Assembly (NCBI GenBank): GCA_015039315.1
Contig: WIDE01000013.1
Span: forward strand, 59,556 to 123,555
DNA from: Clavulina sp. PMI_390
Taxonomy: Eukaryota; Basidiomycota; Agaricomycetes; Cantharellales; Hydnaceae
Length of the DNA: 64,000 nt
Reading direction: 5' to 3'
Shown here in pieces: positions 1 to 11,751 of this stretch (position 1 is its first letter; the number at the start of each line of letters is the position of its first letter). The notes beneath the pieces were generated by a model. It did no database searches and had not been told where the DNA came from. It saw only the letters and a program-made list of their open reading frames with translations. A program made the translations under genes and the position numbers.

Positions 1-967
1 CTCGTTGACCTCTCAGTCACTTGTCGCGGTAAAGAAAACGTCTACATGGACCTTGATGGCTTTCCAGCAACAATAAAGAATATGCACCTCGTCGCCGTGC
101 AGCCATCATTCATGCGCGAAATGCACATAGAGGCACTCACATGTGGATTCCATGACATCAACGCATACATGGGTTTGATGCTCCTCCTTCCCAAGTTGGA
201 GTCCCTAACTCTGCATCAATTCCATGGCGACGATTTATTCTACGCCTCAGATGTCGTTCGGATGGACGTTTTAAAGAATCTCGAAATTCGTCAGATTCGG
301 CCTGACGAGACAATTTCAGTTGCTGTGCTACTTCAGCACCATCTCGAGCTACCCGGCGTGGAACAGGTTACTTTGAGCGGGATGGTGATCTCTGAAGCAG
401 ACGAGGGGATCTTCTGGCCTGCTCTGGTGAGCATGTCCGAAACTTGTTCTGTGGAACACACTAATGGACAGTATTGCATGCGTGGGCACTCACCTCCAGG
501 CAAAAGCGGCACCAAGCCTTCAGTGTATCACGTTAAAGCAAGAGGAGACAGGCTACTGGCCGCTAACCATTTCGCTCCGGAGTCTGCTTGGACTTCACAG
601 ATTTCCTCTACTCTCTGAGTTACGTTTGCTGGGCCGAGATATTGGTCATCTCATTCAACCTATGCTCGAGGTCGCTCGCTTGCGCACTTCCGTCACGAAC
701 CTCACCCTCCCCCCTCGCAATGAGTTCGACGGGCCAGCATTGAGGGCATGGGATTCTGTCCATCAATTAGCCAGGCGCTTCACTGTGAGTAACCAACAAC
801 CATGTTCCATGTGGTGATTCCGAAACCTCTTTAACCTTTATTCACTTATGGTATAGGTCGTCCCCATCCAGCCAGTTTTACCTCTATATGGTGGCGGAGC
901 ACAAACGCTTCCGTCCCACGATCCAATAGATTATATTAGAACAATCTACAAGCTGCACTATGTGTAA
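1..967 (+). CDS. F-box/LRR-like protein, copy 1 (5' truncated by window edge)
   Basis: This is the 3' part of a gene whose complete tandem copy lies at 2111-3562. Three exons can be read: 1-426 (open from the window edge), 500-784 and 857-967. All junctions are phase 0 with GT..AG ends. The visible protein is leucine-rich with short LRR-like strands (LPKLESLTLHQF, LLSELRLLGRD). The F-box that copy 2 carries near its N-terminus would lie upstream of this window. Proteins of this class usually act as substrate adaptors of SCF ubiquitin ligases, recruiting targets through the leucine-rich part; the target is unknown. By eye, residues 46-784 match copy 2 at roughly nine positions in ten, so the duplication is recent. 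The last exon ends differently from copy 2 (ends ...YKLHYV). No frameshift is needed in the visible part. Confidence 0.75.
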
Positions 968-1349
968 GGGCAGCGAGCCCCCTTAGTGTGTTAGTGTACG
1001 TAGTCACTCGATATAGTCGAAACCGATCTTTATCGAAAAAGGATATACTAGTAAGGGGTGAACTAGAGCTGAAGAAGAAAGGACATCCATTATGAGCTCT
1101 ATATGAGAGTCAATGGAAACCAAACCTAGCAAAGGGCAATAATGTAGCACTGTGTAAGTGGAAGTACCAACAAAAGCCTCACAATTTGTGGGGCAAAAGT
1201 CCCCACTCACAATATAGGAAAGTCCCCATAAAAGTGGGGACTATTTCCCAATTTCGAGACTTCACGAGTGCAACAAACCGAGTGAATTCTATATCAGAAA
1301 TGTGGGTTCGTCGTCGTCGTCGTCGCAAGCTGGGCTATCGTCTTCTCGC
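968..1349. other. intergenic, no gene seen
   Basis: The stretch follows copy 1 of the F-box pair. Only short chance ORFs are present. Near its right end is a (TCG) trinucleotide run at about 1308-1327, just before the small ORF at 1350. Confidence 0.5.
1308..1327 (+). repeat. (TCG)n microsatellite
   Basis: About six TCG units in a row. In one frame they would encode a serine run directly upstream of the ATG at 1350; in another they give an arginine run. Confidence 0.8.
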
Positions 1350-1542
1350 ATGGCTGCTCCAGCTCGCACGTGGGACGCGGAGAAGGTCCGCAAGGTCCTG
1401 GAGGGTCGCGCGGTCATGCGTGTCGTGGACGTCGATCCGTTCACCAACTCGGGTATCGGTACCACCATTGATCCCGGCTGCGACGACGAGCGCGAGCGCA
1501 GAGCTGGAGGAGAAGATGCGCGGGCTGGCGCTGGCAAAGTAG
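1350..1542 (+). CDS. small spliced ORF, possible gene remnant
   Basis: I do not recognise this. An ATG at 1350 opens a frame (MAAPARTWDAEKVRKVLEG...) that runs to 1452. A 49-bp GT..AG interval (1453-1501) restores a frame ending ...ELEEKMRGLALAK at 1542. The result would be 47 residues, charged and helix-prone. Without the splice the two halves are in different frames. The serine-rich codons upstream of the ATG stay open to about 1302, so this may be the 3' end of a larger, partly lost gene, or a dispersed copy of one. It sits between the two F-box copies, a place where debris from the duplication could persist. Confidence 0.3.
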
Positions 1543-2110
1543 AGCCAGTCTTTGCACGCATCGTTGACATTCTCAGTTTCCCCTTCTCTTCTTGTTATAA
1601 TGCATTTCTTTTTGACCTCAGCCTAGACATGACGTGCCTGAATTTTTCTTGCCTCTTCTACGTCTCAAGAAACCCCCACTCTCTCTATTTCTTTTTGCAT
1701 TCTTCTTTCTTCGACTTAATATGCCACTCTGCATCTCATCAATTTTCTGCATTCTCTCTCGCTGAGCTTTTTCCGTTTCTTCATTCAAAATCCTCCTCCC
1801 CGCCACTCCTTCCTCCTTTTTCTTCTTCCTGATTTGATTGCGATGTCCTTTTGGAGGTCGTCGTGGACTCTCTCTCTCTCAAGCCCTCTTTGTATCATTA
1901 CGGCGTAGTTCTCCAAGTGAAGTGAAGAAATCGAATAATAATCATCCTAGATTTGATTAATGTGCTCACAAGCAGCTGGGCCCTTGGAATGTGGTGTACC
2001 GGTTATGTCTGGTTGTTGTGACGGACTTTTTCTTGGCACTAGGGTAGTTGAGGCGGATTGTTTGGCAACGCACATCCACCCGCAGCTTATTAGCGTTCTC
2101 TACCCTTTTG
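1543..2110. other. intergenic, pyrimidine-rich, upstream of F-box copy 2
   Basis: Long C/T-rich runs (about 1570-1830 and 1870-1890) on the plus strand. Such tracts are common in fungal 5' regions. No coding exon could be supported. Confidence 0.5.
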
Positions 2111-3562
2111 ATGAGGATGGTCGCCCCTATTTGTACCCTCCCTACTGACATCCTTCGCATTATTTTCGCTCTTGTCGTCATCAGTGACCCAAATAACACG
2201 AGGAGTATCCTTCAGATCTCTCAAATCTCGAGGATATTACGGGAAATTGTGCTTGACACCTCGGAGTTCTTCACGCATGCGGACTGGAATAATTGGCATC
2301 CTCAGCTGATCCGAACATGGAACACAAGGTCAAAGCAGCGTCCTCTTGCCATCGCTCTAAATCATGACGCATACAGCCGGCTGTACGATTCCACGATACT
2401 CCCCGCAGTACCCCGCATGGAGCAAGACAACGCCCTTCAGCAAGAATTTGAGAATGTCGTGGGACGATGTACCTCGCTTTCTCTCACCTTCAAGAATCTA
2501 TCAGATTCTATACTCCAGCCTGGTGGGCTCCCGCTGCAGATTTTTGGCGCCAGGTGTCCCAAGCTTGTTCATCTCTCAATCACTTGCCATGGCGGCGAAA
2601 CCGTCTACATGGACCTTGGTAGCTTTCCAACAACGATAAAGAATATGCATCTCGTCGCCGTGCAGCCATCATTCGCGCGCGAAATGCAACTAGAGGCACT
2701 TACATGTGGATTCCATGATATCGACGCGTACATAGGTTTATTACCCCTTCTTCCTAAGTTAGAGTCCCTAACTCTGCATCAGTTCCACGGCGAAGACTTA
2801 TTCTACGCCTCAGATACCGTCCGAATGGAGGCTTTGAAGCGTCTCGAGATTCGTCAGATTCGGCCTGACGAGACAATTGCCGTTGCTGTGCTGCTTCAGC
2901 ACCACCTCGAGCTACCGAGTGTGGAGCAAGTTGCTTTGAGCGGAATGGTGATATCTGAAGCAGACGAGGAGATCTTCTGGCATGCTTTGGTGAGCATACC
3001 CGAAAATTTATTCTGTGGAACATCATGATTAAAAGTACTTCGCGGGTGAACACTCGCCTCCACTGGCAGGCAACAGCGACGCCAAGCGTTCAGTGTATCA
3101 CGTTGAAGCGAGAGGAGACAGGCTATTGGCCGCTGAATATATCACTCCGGAGTCTGTTTCGACTTGACAAATTTCCTCTCCTCTCTGAGTTACGTTTGCT
3201 GGGCCGAGATGTTGGTCATCTCGTTCAACCTATGCTCGAAGTCGCTCGCTTGCGCACTTCCGTTACGAATCTCACCCTCCCCCCTCGCAACGAGTTCGGC
3301 GGGCCAGCATTGAGGGCATGGGATTCTATCCATCAATTAGCCAGGCGCTTCACTGTGAGTAATCAACAATCATGTTCCATGTGATGATTCCGAAACTTCG
3401 TTAACTTTTATTCACTTGGTTTGAAAGGTGAGCCCCGTCCCTCCAGTTCTACCTCTGTATGGTGGTGGGGCACAAACGCTCCCGCCCCACAATCCAATAG
3501 ATTATCGTGCATTATTTGTTCATACTTCAACATGCCACGGACTCAAGGTGTCTGTAGATTGA
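2111..3562 (+). CDS. F-box/LRR-like protein, copy 2
   Basis: Probable substrate adaptor of an SCF ubiquitin ligase. Exons are 2111-2989, 3070-3354 and 3428-3562, all phase 0, giving about 432 residues. A second in-frame ATG at 2117 gives MVAPICTLPTDILRIIF, the usual beginning of a mushroom F-box (LPxDILxxIF), and could equally be the start. The F-box-like region covers about residues 3-55. A leucine-rich region follows, with strands such as LPKLESLTLHQF and LLSELRLLG. The protein ends ...GLKVSVD, unlike copy 1. The class is greatly expanded in Agaricomycetes and evolves fast, so the substrate cannot be inferred. A divergent SKP1 paralogue (19960-20758) lies in the same window and is a conceivable partner. 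Confidence 0.75.
2564..3562 (+). repeat. tandem duplication unit (second copy; first copy at 1-967)
   Basis: Exon sequence, intron positions and even intron starts (GTGAGCAT, GTGAGTAA) match between 1-967 and about 2564-3562. The similarity fades within the last exon, after the codons for DPIDY. Confidence 0.85.
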
Positions 3563-3785
3563 TTATGTGCATATATTCCGTACATAACAGATGCTGATCA
3601 CCAATATACGTGATTATGGGCGACACTCGTCTGTACGGTGCCTCGTAGCATTGCTCCACCTGTTGATCTTTGGGACATAATTACAAAATCGGTCCCACCG
3701 CATGGCATTGCGGGGGACCATAATAATGATTGCTTATCCACGCGAGGATCCATGAGCAGTGGTTCCAGGCCCAGCGCAGTATGGG

Positions 3786-4299
3786 TTAGACATAGTAGCC
3801 CAAACGCGCTCTCTCTGCTGAACTTAATTTCCTAGATGAGGCGCCTCTCACCGCTGCAACAAGTGTTGACTCTCTAACCCAACTTATCCGCCCATCTTTG
3901 TAATTTAATTTGAGGCCTTGAAGGAACGGGTGATCCATACCAACCGTCGCGGGCTCCCAACGCGTCCCTTTCAAGACATCCCTCTGAGGTTCGTTTTCAG
4001 ATTGTGGCTCAGGGCCAGCAATCCACATATTTCCATTGGGTCCGATAAGGATATCCCCCGATGCAACGTCTAAAGAAATACCTCCCTTCTGAGCGATGCT
4101 TGCTGCATCGCCTCCTTCGTCCTGTGTGTACGTGCAATGTGTCGCATCCCACCATCTACACACGTCTTTGCTTCCACGGATGGCGCCCTGGCGAAAGGCG
4201 ATCTGGGACAAGTTTGAGGAGAATGGAACGGCGGTTGAGTTGGAGACGGAGGGATTGGTCTTTATTCTGTGTGATGCATAGAGTAGGCGGTCGCATGCC
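3786..4299 (-). CDS. unrecognised protein or gene remnant
   Basis: Not recognised. A minus-strand frame stays open from about 4299 down to a stop at 3786. It reads GACDRLLYASHRIK... through FRQGAIRG, GGISLDV, GPNGNMWIAGPE and GLKLNYKDGRISW to ...ARLGYYV. The composition (Gly/Trp/Asp rich, short motifs spaced by loops) looks like a real globular enzyme-like domain rather than chance. No ATG opens the frame. A plausible 50-bp intron (about 4300-4349 on this strand, GTGAAT...GAATAG) would join it to an upstream exon reaching towards 4500, but all three frames of that exon are open, so I cannot fix the start. It may be a complete spliced gene or a 5'-decayed one. No function is claimed. Confidence 0.4.
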
Positions 4300-4349
4300 T
4301 ATTCAGCAGCTTGTGCTTGATCGAGATGATTAAATATGGGGGATTCACC

Positions 4350-5532
4350 GATCGATTGCCTGTCTTGATACGGATCTGAGTGGCACTGTTGGATAGGGCT
4401 CGGGCCGCAGGGTACTGGCCGCTCTGCGGGGTTGAGCGGTGACGGTTTGCCTGAATGAATGCAACCAGATAAGAGCTGAGTAAATAACCGACTGCAGATG
4501 TTAGTGAGGTGTCCCACCTACCCTACTGAGCTGCTTGAGGTGGACGGCATAGGCGACGACGGAACAGCGCTCCGCAGTCTGGAGCGCGTCCGATAGCGGG
4601 AGCCCTCTGTCGTCGCACCACGAGAGCTAGTTTCACCCGCCTGGGCCATAGAGTACATAGACAGGTATCGATCGGCCACTGGAACGCGAGTGTGGTGGGC
4701 AAAGCGCTTTCGGAGACTGCCAACTTGAGCTTTTGTTGGAGCTGTTTGGTATCGTTGATCGCTCTCATTGAATTACGATTCCATAGATTTCACGATTCTT
4801 TCTCTCACACGCTAAATCGAATTACGATCTGGATTAGGTTACATCAAGCTGATCACCCTTCACTCTTTGAAGCACCGTTTTTGCTGTAAGGTGTGCTGAG
4901 CGAGGGTTGAGGGCTTTACGGAGGAACTTCGGAAGAATGATGTTCAAGCTTCCTACTTTCACTCGGGTGCATCGAGGCAGTAGCATGCCTTGCTCACCAG
5001 GCGCGACCTTAATCCTTGCTTCGTAGCTTGCTGTGAGTTTGCAGTAAGTTCGGGTTACCCTTCCGACCAATCAGAGAGCTCGCTGTACAGTCATTGCAGG
5101 TTGCAGTTGCCCCAATTCGTGACTACGCTGCATACTTGAGAGTGGCGTTCTGATTGGAAGATAAATCAATTTGTGATAACAGCTGGGTCTCATGACTTGC
5201 TATTATTGACTCGTGGCCCAAGATTACCCGGTCGTGGGCTATAAGAGGGCTTGATTCTGCTTGGCTCTCAAGCCCCTCAAGTTTTGCGAATCACCCCCCA
5301 GCGACAAAGACCAGGTTTGTCAAGCACGCATTTCCTAGCATGTTATACTCTATATGGAAGCCATTAATGTCTGGCCGAGGCGAATCAATGAACCCTCGGT
5401 CGCTGACAAAGTGGCTATCCCCATCATCTCATGGGTCTCCGCTATGCGATGAAACGGAATACTTACCGCTATGTCCAAATATTGACGATAATATCTGTTA
5501 GGAGTACTCCCAATCTATCGTAACCCTCTCAC
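4350..5532. other. intergenic with possible upstream exon(s) of the minus-strand gene and the DUF1479 promoter
   Basis: The left part (about 4350-4650) may hold exon(s) of the minus-strand gene ending at 3786. The right part precedes the DUF1479 gene. A TATA-like CTATAAGA lies at about 5239, roughly 290 bp before that gene's ATG. Nothing else could be supported. Confidence 0.4.
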
Positions 5533-7642
5533 ATGGCCGCGATTCCTTCGTCCGAGCCCCTCCCTGTTAACCCCATGGGGGATTCTGCTCCCATTCCAGA
5601 CGTTCACGAGGGCTGGAAGTCTGATGGTACTCCAACCGTTAAATTTCCCTCTCGGCTCATTGATCTGAAGAAGAGGATCATCCCCGAGAGTGCGATCCCA
5701 AATGTTGTAAAAGCATGGAATGAGGTCATTGAGCAGTTGAGCAGCACGACCGAAAGGTTTAATGCGACGAAGCAAGAGGTACGTATTTTCTATTTGCATT
5801 TTTCCTTTAGCCTAAGAAATATCCATTGCCCTATGCACTCGATTGATCCTGTATGCGCTGTACCATATCGTACTCACGTCGCCCACTATGCATAGAATAT
5901 CCCATCGATCGACTTCTCGAGCATCGCGTCTGGGAATGTGGCCAAAGACAAGCTTGACGAAATCCGCCGCTGTGGATGTGTTGTGATTCGGAATATCGCG
6001 GACGATGCGCAAGCGTTGGAGTGGAAGCGACTTCTGCAGGAGTACATTGATGCCAACCCACAAGTGGAAGGATTCCCCGTCTTCAACAAACAATTCTTTG
6101 AGCTCTAGTGAGTCAATTCACTCTTTTCTGACTAATTTTCCTCTTGATTCCTCTCCAAGGTTTCTCCGACAGGATTTCATTGACAAAGCTTGCTCACGAT
6201 ATTATCTATCAACAGCTGGTCACGCTCGCAGCTCGAGGCGCGCGCGCACCCCAATGTGCTCGCGGCGACAACCTTCCTCAATGAATTCTTCGCGATTCCG
6301 CCTACTACCACTAGCACGACTAACATTGACGACGAACTTGTGGATCTATCCACACCCCTTGTGTACGCTGATCGTTTCCGAATTCGCAAACCCAACAAGG
6401 ATGCATGGACCGTGCACCCTCCGCATATCGACGGAGCTTCGGTAGAGAAGTGGGAGGACGATAAACTGAGGGAGGGCTGTTATCGGGTGCGCACTCATCC
6501 TCACCAATCACACGAGTTAGTATCGACTGATCGATGACTGATTGTTGGTCGGTATATCGATCAATGCAGGATATCCTGGACGGAAATTGGAAACAGCACA
6601 ATCCCTATGACATGAGAGGACGATTGATTGGCAATGCGGACAAGTACGGCCGCCCTAACCAAGTTCGTGATTGACAGATTCATAGCCCTTCCGGCGTCTC
6701 ATTACCAGTCTTTACTAATGGACTTTCCAATATACACCTGTAGGCGAGCGTCTTCCGGACATGGCAAGGTTGGCTCGCGATGTCCGAAACCGGTCCTGGC
6801 GAAGGCACGATCCGATTCTTCCCAGACATCGCGCTCTCCAACGCGTATCTCCTCCTTCGCCCATTCTTCAGTCCCGTGCAGACTCTCCCTGAGATCCAGA
6901 GCAACCCCACTCGCACTTCTTCTTCTACGGATCTCGAGGCGCAGGCGGTCAAGACATATCTTGCTCCGGACAATTGGAAGTTTGATACGTCTTCCCCCGA
7001 GTTCCCTGGTATTTCACCGATTGATGGCGGCAAGTTGTTCTCTGGGCAGAAGCTGGGCCCCCAGACTCATCCACATATGAGACTCGACCGTGAGTCAAGC
7101 ATGATTAGTGTGCCAAAGGTGTATCCTGGAGACATGGTGTTCTGGCATTGTGGTAGGTATTCCGCGTTCATATTACTGGGCTTATCAAAGGGGTAATTGC
7201 TAATCGCTCTTTTCGGTTACGTCCGCCAATTTGATAGACGGTGTCCATTCGGTTGAGACGCTTCATAATGGAACTGGAGATTCTTCTGGTATGTCGTGTG
7301 TTCACTCACTCAGACACGCCGCGATTCCCTCACCAAACTCCGTTGCTAGTGATGTACATTCCAGCGGTCCCGCTCACGCCGATGAACCTGGCGTACGCGG
7401 TCCGCCAGCGCGATCACTTCCTTGCGGGGCTTCCGGGCCCCGACTTCCCGCAGGACCCAGCTCACGTTTCAGAGGCGAATCTGGTGAAAAAGGGTACGAT
7501 TGAGAACCTAGGAACGAGTCCTGTTGCGCTGCGCTCGATGGGAGTTGGTAATGTTGGATTTGATGTGGAGGAGAAGGGCTTGGATGAGCGAGCCAAGAGA
7601 ATGAGGATCATGGCGAATGAAATGCTCTATTCCAATGCTTAG
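5533..7642 (+). CDS. DUF1479 (YbiU-like) family protein, putative Fe(II)/2-oxoglutarate dioxygenase
   Basis: Seven exons give 524 residues: 5533-5778, 5896-6107, 6216-6486, 6570-6662, 6744-7152, 7238-7288 and 7350-7642. All have GT..AG introns and consistent phases. The protein matches the DUF1479 layout. An N-terminal helical part is followed by RCGCVVIRNIADD, then QFFELYWS, VLAATTFLNEFF, and HPPHIDGASVEKW, whose HxD could be the metal-binding pair. Next come YDMRGRLIGNADKYG and FRTWQGWLAMSETGPGEGTI. VYPGDMVFWHCDGVHSVE contains the likely distal metal-binding His. YIPAVPLTPMNLAY follows. The family has a double-stranded beta-helix fold; its substrate in fungi is not established. The length is typical. 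The start at 5533 is the first ATG of the open exon; 5572 is an alternative. Confidence 0.88.
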
Positions 7643-8279
7643 AATTTTCTTTTCTTTTCTTCTTTTCGTAAATTTGATTACAACAAGATGTGTGTACTTC
7701 CGTCGAGGCTCCGGATGCTTTGAAATCTTGATAGTTCTCCCGTCCTCGCTCCAAGAGGCTAGGCCGGCCGAATTATATATCGTAATCGTGCTGACGGACT
7801 GACGCGCAACAAAAGGCGGCGGCTTGTTGTGTGGAGCGGCTAGGCGCCGTAATCAGAAGACTTATCAGAAGAATGCTTACGAAGGTCCGACGTCGATCAT
7901 TAGCGATCATGACTTTGTGCTGCGGCCAGTCGGGGGGAAGAACGATTGGCACACCACGACGGCGACAATGACAGGACTGTCTCTTAGACTACTGCAGAAC
8001 GCGAGGTACATTCTCAAAACAGGCTAATGCGGATGGACGGATGCTTTCTCGCATTCTCCGCGGGTCATTTCACAACTAGGAGCGCGCCCCGGAATCGGCG
8101 GCCATACGCGCCCGGATTCTTGTTGTGTGACTGGTTGGGGTGTTTTTGACTGGTCCCGCGTTTGTTTCGGGAGTACAAAGACACAAGAGGGCCAAACAAA
8201 CCATCATTTCCTCAGCCAGCGACCACCCTCCACGTTTTTCGACCGACTGGCGCGTCTTTATCACGCGAGGTAAAGACAG
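7643..8279. other. intergenic, no gene seen
   Basis: Spans the 3' end of the DUF1479 gene and the 5' region of the Ser-rich gene. Several short overlapping frames are open here but none has recognisable content. Confidence 0.5.
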
Positions 8280-9868
8280 ATGGAGTCGCACTCTCGCCAT
8301 CGTTCGTCCCCCTCTGCCGCGCTCTCTTCCATCGCTGCGTTTTCGCGAAAACATCTCGGGAACCCTGGCCAACAGGCGCAGTCCTACTCGGCCTCCACAC
8401 CCTCCGCTGCGAGTCTATATCAGGCCTCGGCTTCCTCCTCCTCCTCGGCCTACTCTTATCCCACCATCAGCACCAGCGCCTCCTTGTCTACTGCTGCATC
8501 TGCGTCGACGAGGACCACATCGGTCGGTCGTCCACACACTGCCTCTGCTTCCTCGAGAGCTCATAATAACAACATGGCCTCCGCCTCCTCGTCGTCATCT
8601 CAGTACGATGCGATGCAGCCGGGTCCATCCCGCTTCCAGGGCATCAAACGCACCCTCAACCTGAGGGCAGCCCTCAATGCTCATCAGCAGCGCCGTCCAA
8701 CAGTGAGTAACTGCCCCATTTTCGAATTGCGACTGCCAGATATATCCAATCTTAACAATCCCCGTCACTGATCCTCGCGTTTTCGTGTGCACAGGCCTAC
8801 TCGACAACACCAGAAGAAGATCTCGGATTCGTCGAGGCTAGAACACCAGATTACTCGCGCGCTACCCCAACTATCCAGCAGATAGCCTCGGGCGTCGCTA
8901 CCCGCGGGCCTTCACCCCCTCCCACCTCATCCTCCACTGCCGCGCTCAATGCCGCACATCCGTACATCCGCGCCCGCGCCATCTCCTCCCATTCGTCCTA
9001 TTCACACCCTTCTGCATCTCGACCATCGATTGAGTCTGCGTCAAATCAACGCTCTGGCCGTCAGCCGCAGTATCATGCCCAAAATATGTACACCCACCGC
9101 GCGACATCAGCATCCTCTTCAGTCTCAAGTATGACCGTCGCGTCATCTTCACTAGCAGTAGCAGGCATGCCCCTACGCTCCTCGCTCAAGAAGACGACCA
9201 CAAATAGCTCCATCGCATCGTCTTCGGCACCCTCAGCATCGACTGCTCCCACGTCACTTGCCTCGTCAAGTTCCCACTCTGGCGGAGGCTTCCCGTCTGG
9301 CCCCAGAGCGGCAGTCAAGAATCTATTTGCGACCCTCCAAGGCAAGAATCATCATCACCACCACGTCTCCTCAGGAGCAGCTAGTTTCAACTCCGAGGTA
9401 TCAACCCGCAAGATGCGCGTGAGATTCTCGGATGACGAGGATGATGATAGTGACGAGGTCTCCACACCACGGCCCTCGGCCGCCGCACTCACTCCTTCGG
9501 CCCCTCTTGCCCGCGCGGTCAGCACGGGGAGCGGTAGTAGCAGCAGCGGCGCCGGTGGTGTTGTTGGTGGCATCGGTTTAGCAGCAGGCAGGCGCGTGGC
9601 GCGCACGCTTTCTGCACCGGGTGGTGCTGGACGTTCGCTGCCAAACTTGGATCGCGCACGACTGAGCGAGGTCGAGGAGGCTGTAGAGCCCCCTTCGCCG
9701 TCTGGAGCTGCTGGAGGCGGGGCGTTCCCGACGCGCTTGCTCAGTACACGTAAAACGGTGATCAAGATGTTCCATCGAGTGAGTACCTAGTCTCCTGAAT
9801 GTTATCAGATTACCAGCAATGCTAATCATTCCTTTTGTCGTCTTGCTCAGAGCACGTCGTCTCAGTGA
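8280..9868 (+). CDS. serine-rich, low-complexity protein of unknown function
   Basis: Three exons (8280-8702, 8795-9778, 9851-9868) give 474 residues. The last exon encodes only STSSQ and the stop. The protein is dominated by Ser, Ala, Pro and Thr and is predicted by eye to be disordered. Features: HLGNPGQQAQ near the N-terminus, GIKRTLNLRAALNAHQQRR before the first intron, a short His run (NHHHHHVSS), a basic/acidic stretch MRVRFSDDEDDDSDE, and SLPNLDRARLSEVEE towards the C-terminus. The many S/T-P sites are typical of phosphorylated regulatory or cytoskeletal scaffold proteins, but no domain is recognisable and I assign no function. The coding assignment rests on two clean introns joining long open frames. 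Confidence 0.7.
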
Positions 9869-11751
9869 ATGGATGGACACAAAAACTCTCTTGGGGACAC
9901 AACACAATCAGTTATTGCTCTGCAGCTTGCATCTTCACAACCCAGCATCGTGACCACACACACTCTGCATCCATGGCCCACCCACATATCCTTATTCGTT
10001 ATCCGCCGAGCCCATGCTAACATGGGTTCGTGCGCTTGCTACTACCCCTAACCCCCCAGTCAAACACACGCCAGCGCAATCTTCCACCATTCACCCATTT
10101 AGGCGTCTTCATGCCACATCCGCTAATCCGCCCTCATCCGTCGGCACATCCGATCATCCGACATCACCCCGGTCTTAGACAGACACAGACATCTTGCGTA
10201 TCCCACCAACATCCCCATTCCCCAATTTCATTCCGGCCTCCCATTGGGGAAGCCAGCGACACAATACAAGAAGAACACTATCTTTATTATTATGGACTCG
10301 ACTCTGCTTTTGTTCTCTCCACGCGCACAAACACTCTCCTTTAGGGCTCTTTTTCGTTCGTTCTTCGTCGGTCTGCGGTCTTGCATTCCCCAGGGGGGTT
10401 TTGCCCCGGGGATAGAACACTTTTTCTCATCAGTCTATCGATTGACTGCTACAAATAAGATTACAGCGCCTTTCCTTGTGGCAGCTCTCTTTGTTTTTTT
10501 AGTGAACACAGTAGATTACGGGGTAATCTAACTAATAACTTTTTTGGTACCGTCCTCTCTCTCTTTGCATTAGAGCCTCGCCCAGAGGAAAGTAGAATAT
10601 GGATGATTGGCGATTGATGTCATTGCGCCCGCCTTGCTCATACCCAAGAAGGCTTGCTGGGGAGAGACGGACTTTTGGGAGTGGTCATCGGGCTTGTGAT
10701 CTGTGTGTATACGTGTGCATCTTAGAGTCCCGAGATTGGGTATCTCACTTATCGTCATCATCGCCGATCTATACCGGGATCCATATCGCAGGGTTTTCTT
10801 CAATCAGCCCCCGCCGGATGTCTTTTCATTAGAAGCAAGCGATTATCGCTCTATTAGACAGACGCTATGCATTGGATGGATTGGATTGAATGGGCGCGCG
10901 AGCACGACTAGGAACAGGAACAAGAACGCATGCATGCATATGTACTTGGCGCATATGAGCGCTCGGGATCAGGTCGAAGATAACACCATATTTGCCTGTA
11001 ATGAGAAATAGAGTGGAAGCTGCTATAAGGGTGTGTCCTATATATCTTGGCCTTTCCAAGAGCAAACTAAATCAGAGCCACCATCGACCAATTATCTCAA
11101 CAAACTCCCTCTAGAATATCATGACTAGGGATGAGATATGGAAAGTCGTCATACTGCGTCATTCGTAGATAGCATGCAACGAGGTGAAGTGGGCTGATGC
11201 GAGTTACCCTCACGGGCTGGCTCGTGCATGTTTGATTGGAGCTTTAGTTTATGAGCGAGTTACACGCTCGCGAATAGCCTGGACAAAACTAGTGCGAAAC
11301 TCAGGCGGCAAGAATATAAAGAGGTAGAGGTGCGAGCATGAGTTTCTTCATTATTCTGGTTTGTCGACTGTTGTGGTGAGTCAATTTCCGACGAAGACCA
11401 GTCATTGTCAGATGTGAAGGACAAGTCATCATCAACGCGGCACAATCAGAACGATTTTCAGGTGCTTTGGGCTCTCATAAGGGTGTAAATTGTCTATAAG
11501 CTTTTCATGGCGAGCTGTACGGTTAGGCATCATTTCCAGTTGAGACTAGGATCGTCAGTCGTGATCCTCTTGCTGCCAAAGTATCTCAACGCCCGCTCTT
11601 CCTGTTCGCTATCATGATGTGCTGCTCAGCAGCTGGAGAGTAAGATAACATTATTCGCTGTAAACATTGAACATAAACAGACAACATGATTTGGTCAAAA
11701 CGTGGGAAGGAGAGAAGTAGACTCAGGAAAGGTAGCACAAAATCATTATCA
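9869..11751. other. 1.9-kb intergenic stretch without a convincing gene
   Basis: Short frames are open at 10030-10530 and 10700-11010, but their translations have no domain-like content and no splice pattern joins them. The beginning is probably the 3' untranslated region of the Ser-rich gene. The end precedes the stop of the minus-strand coiled-coil gene at 11752. Confidence 0.5.

Noticed and set aside
10030..10531. Overlapping plus-strand ORFs after the Ser-rich gene
   Set aside because: Three frames are open at once with low-information sequence; most likely untranslated or intergenic DNA.
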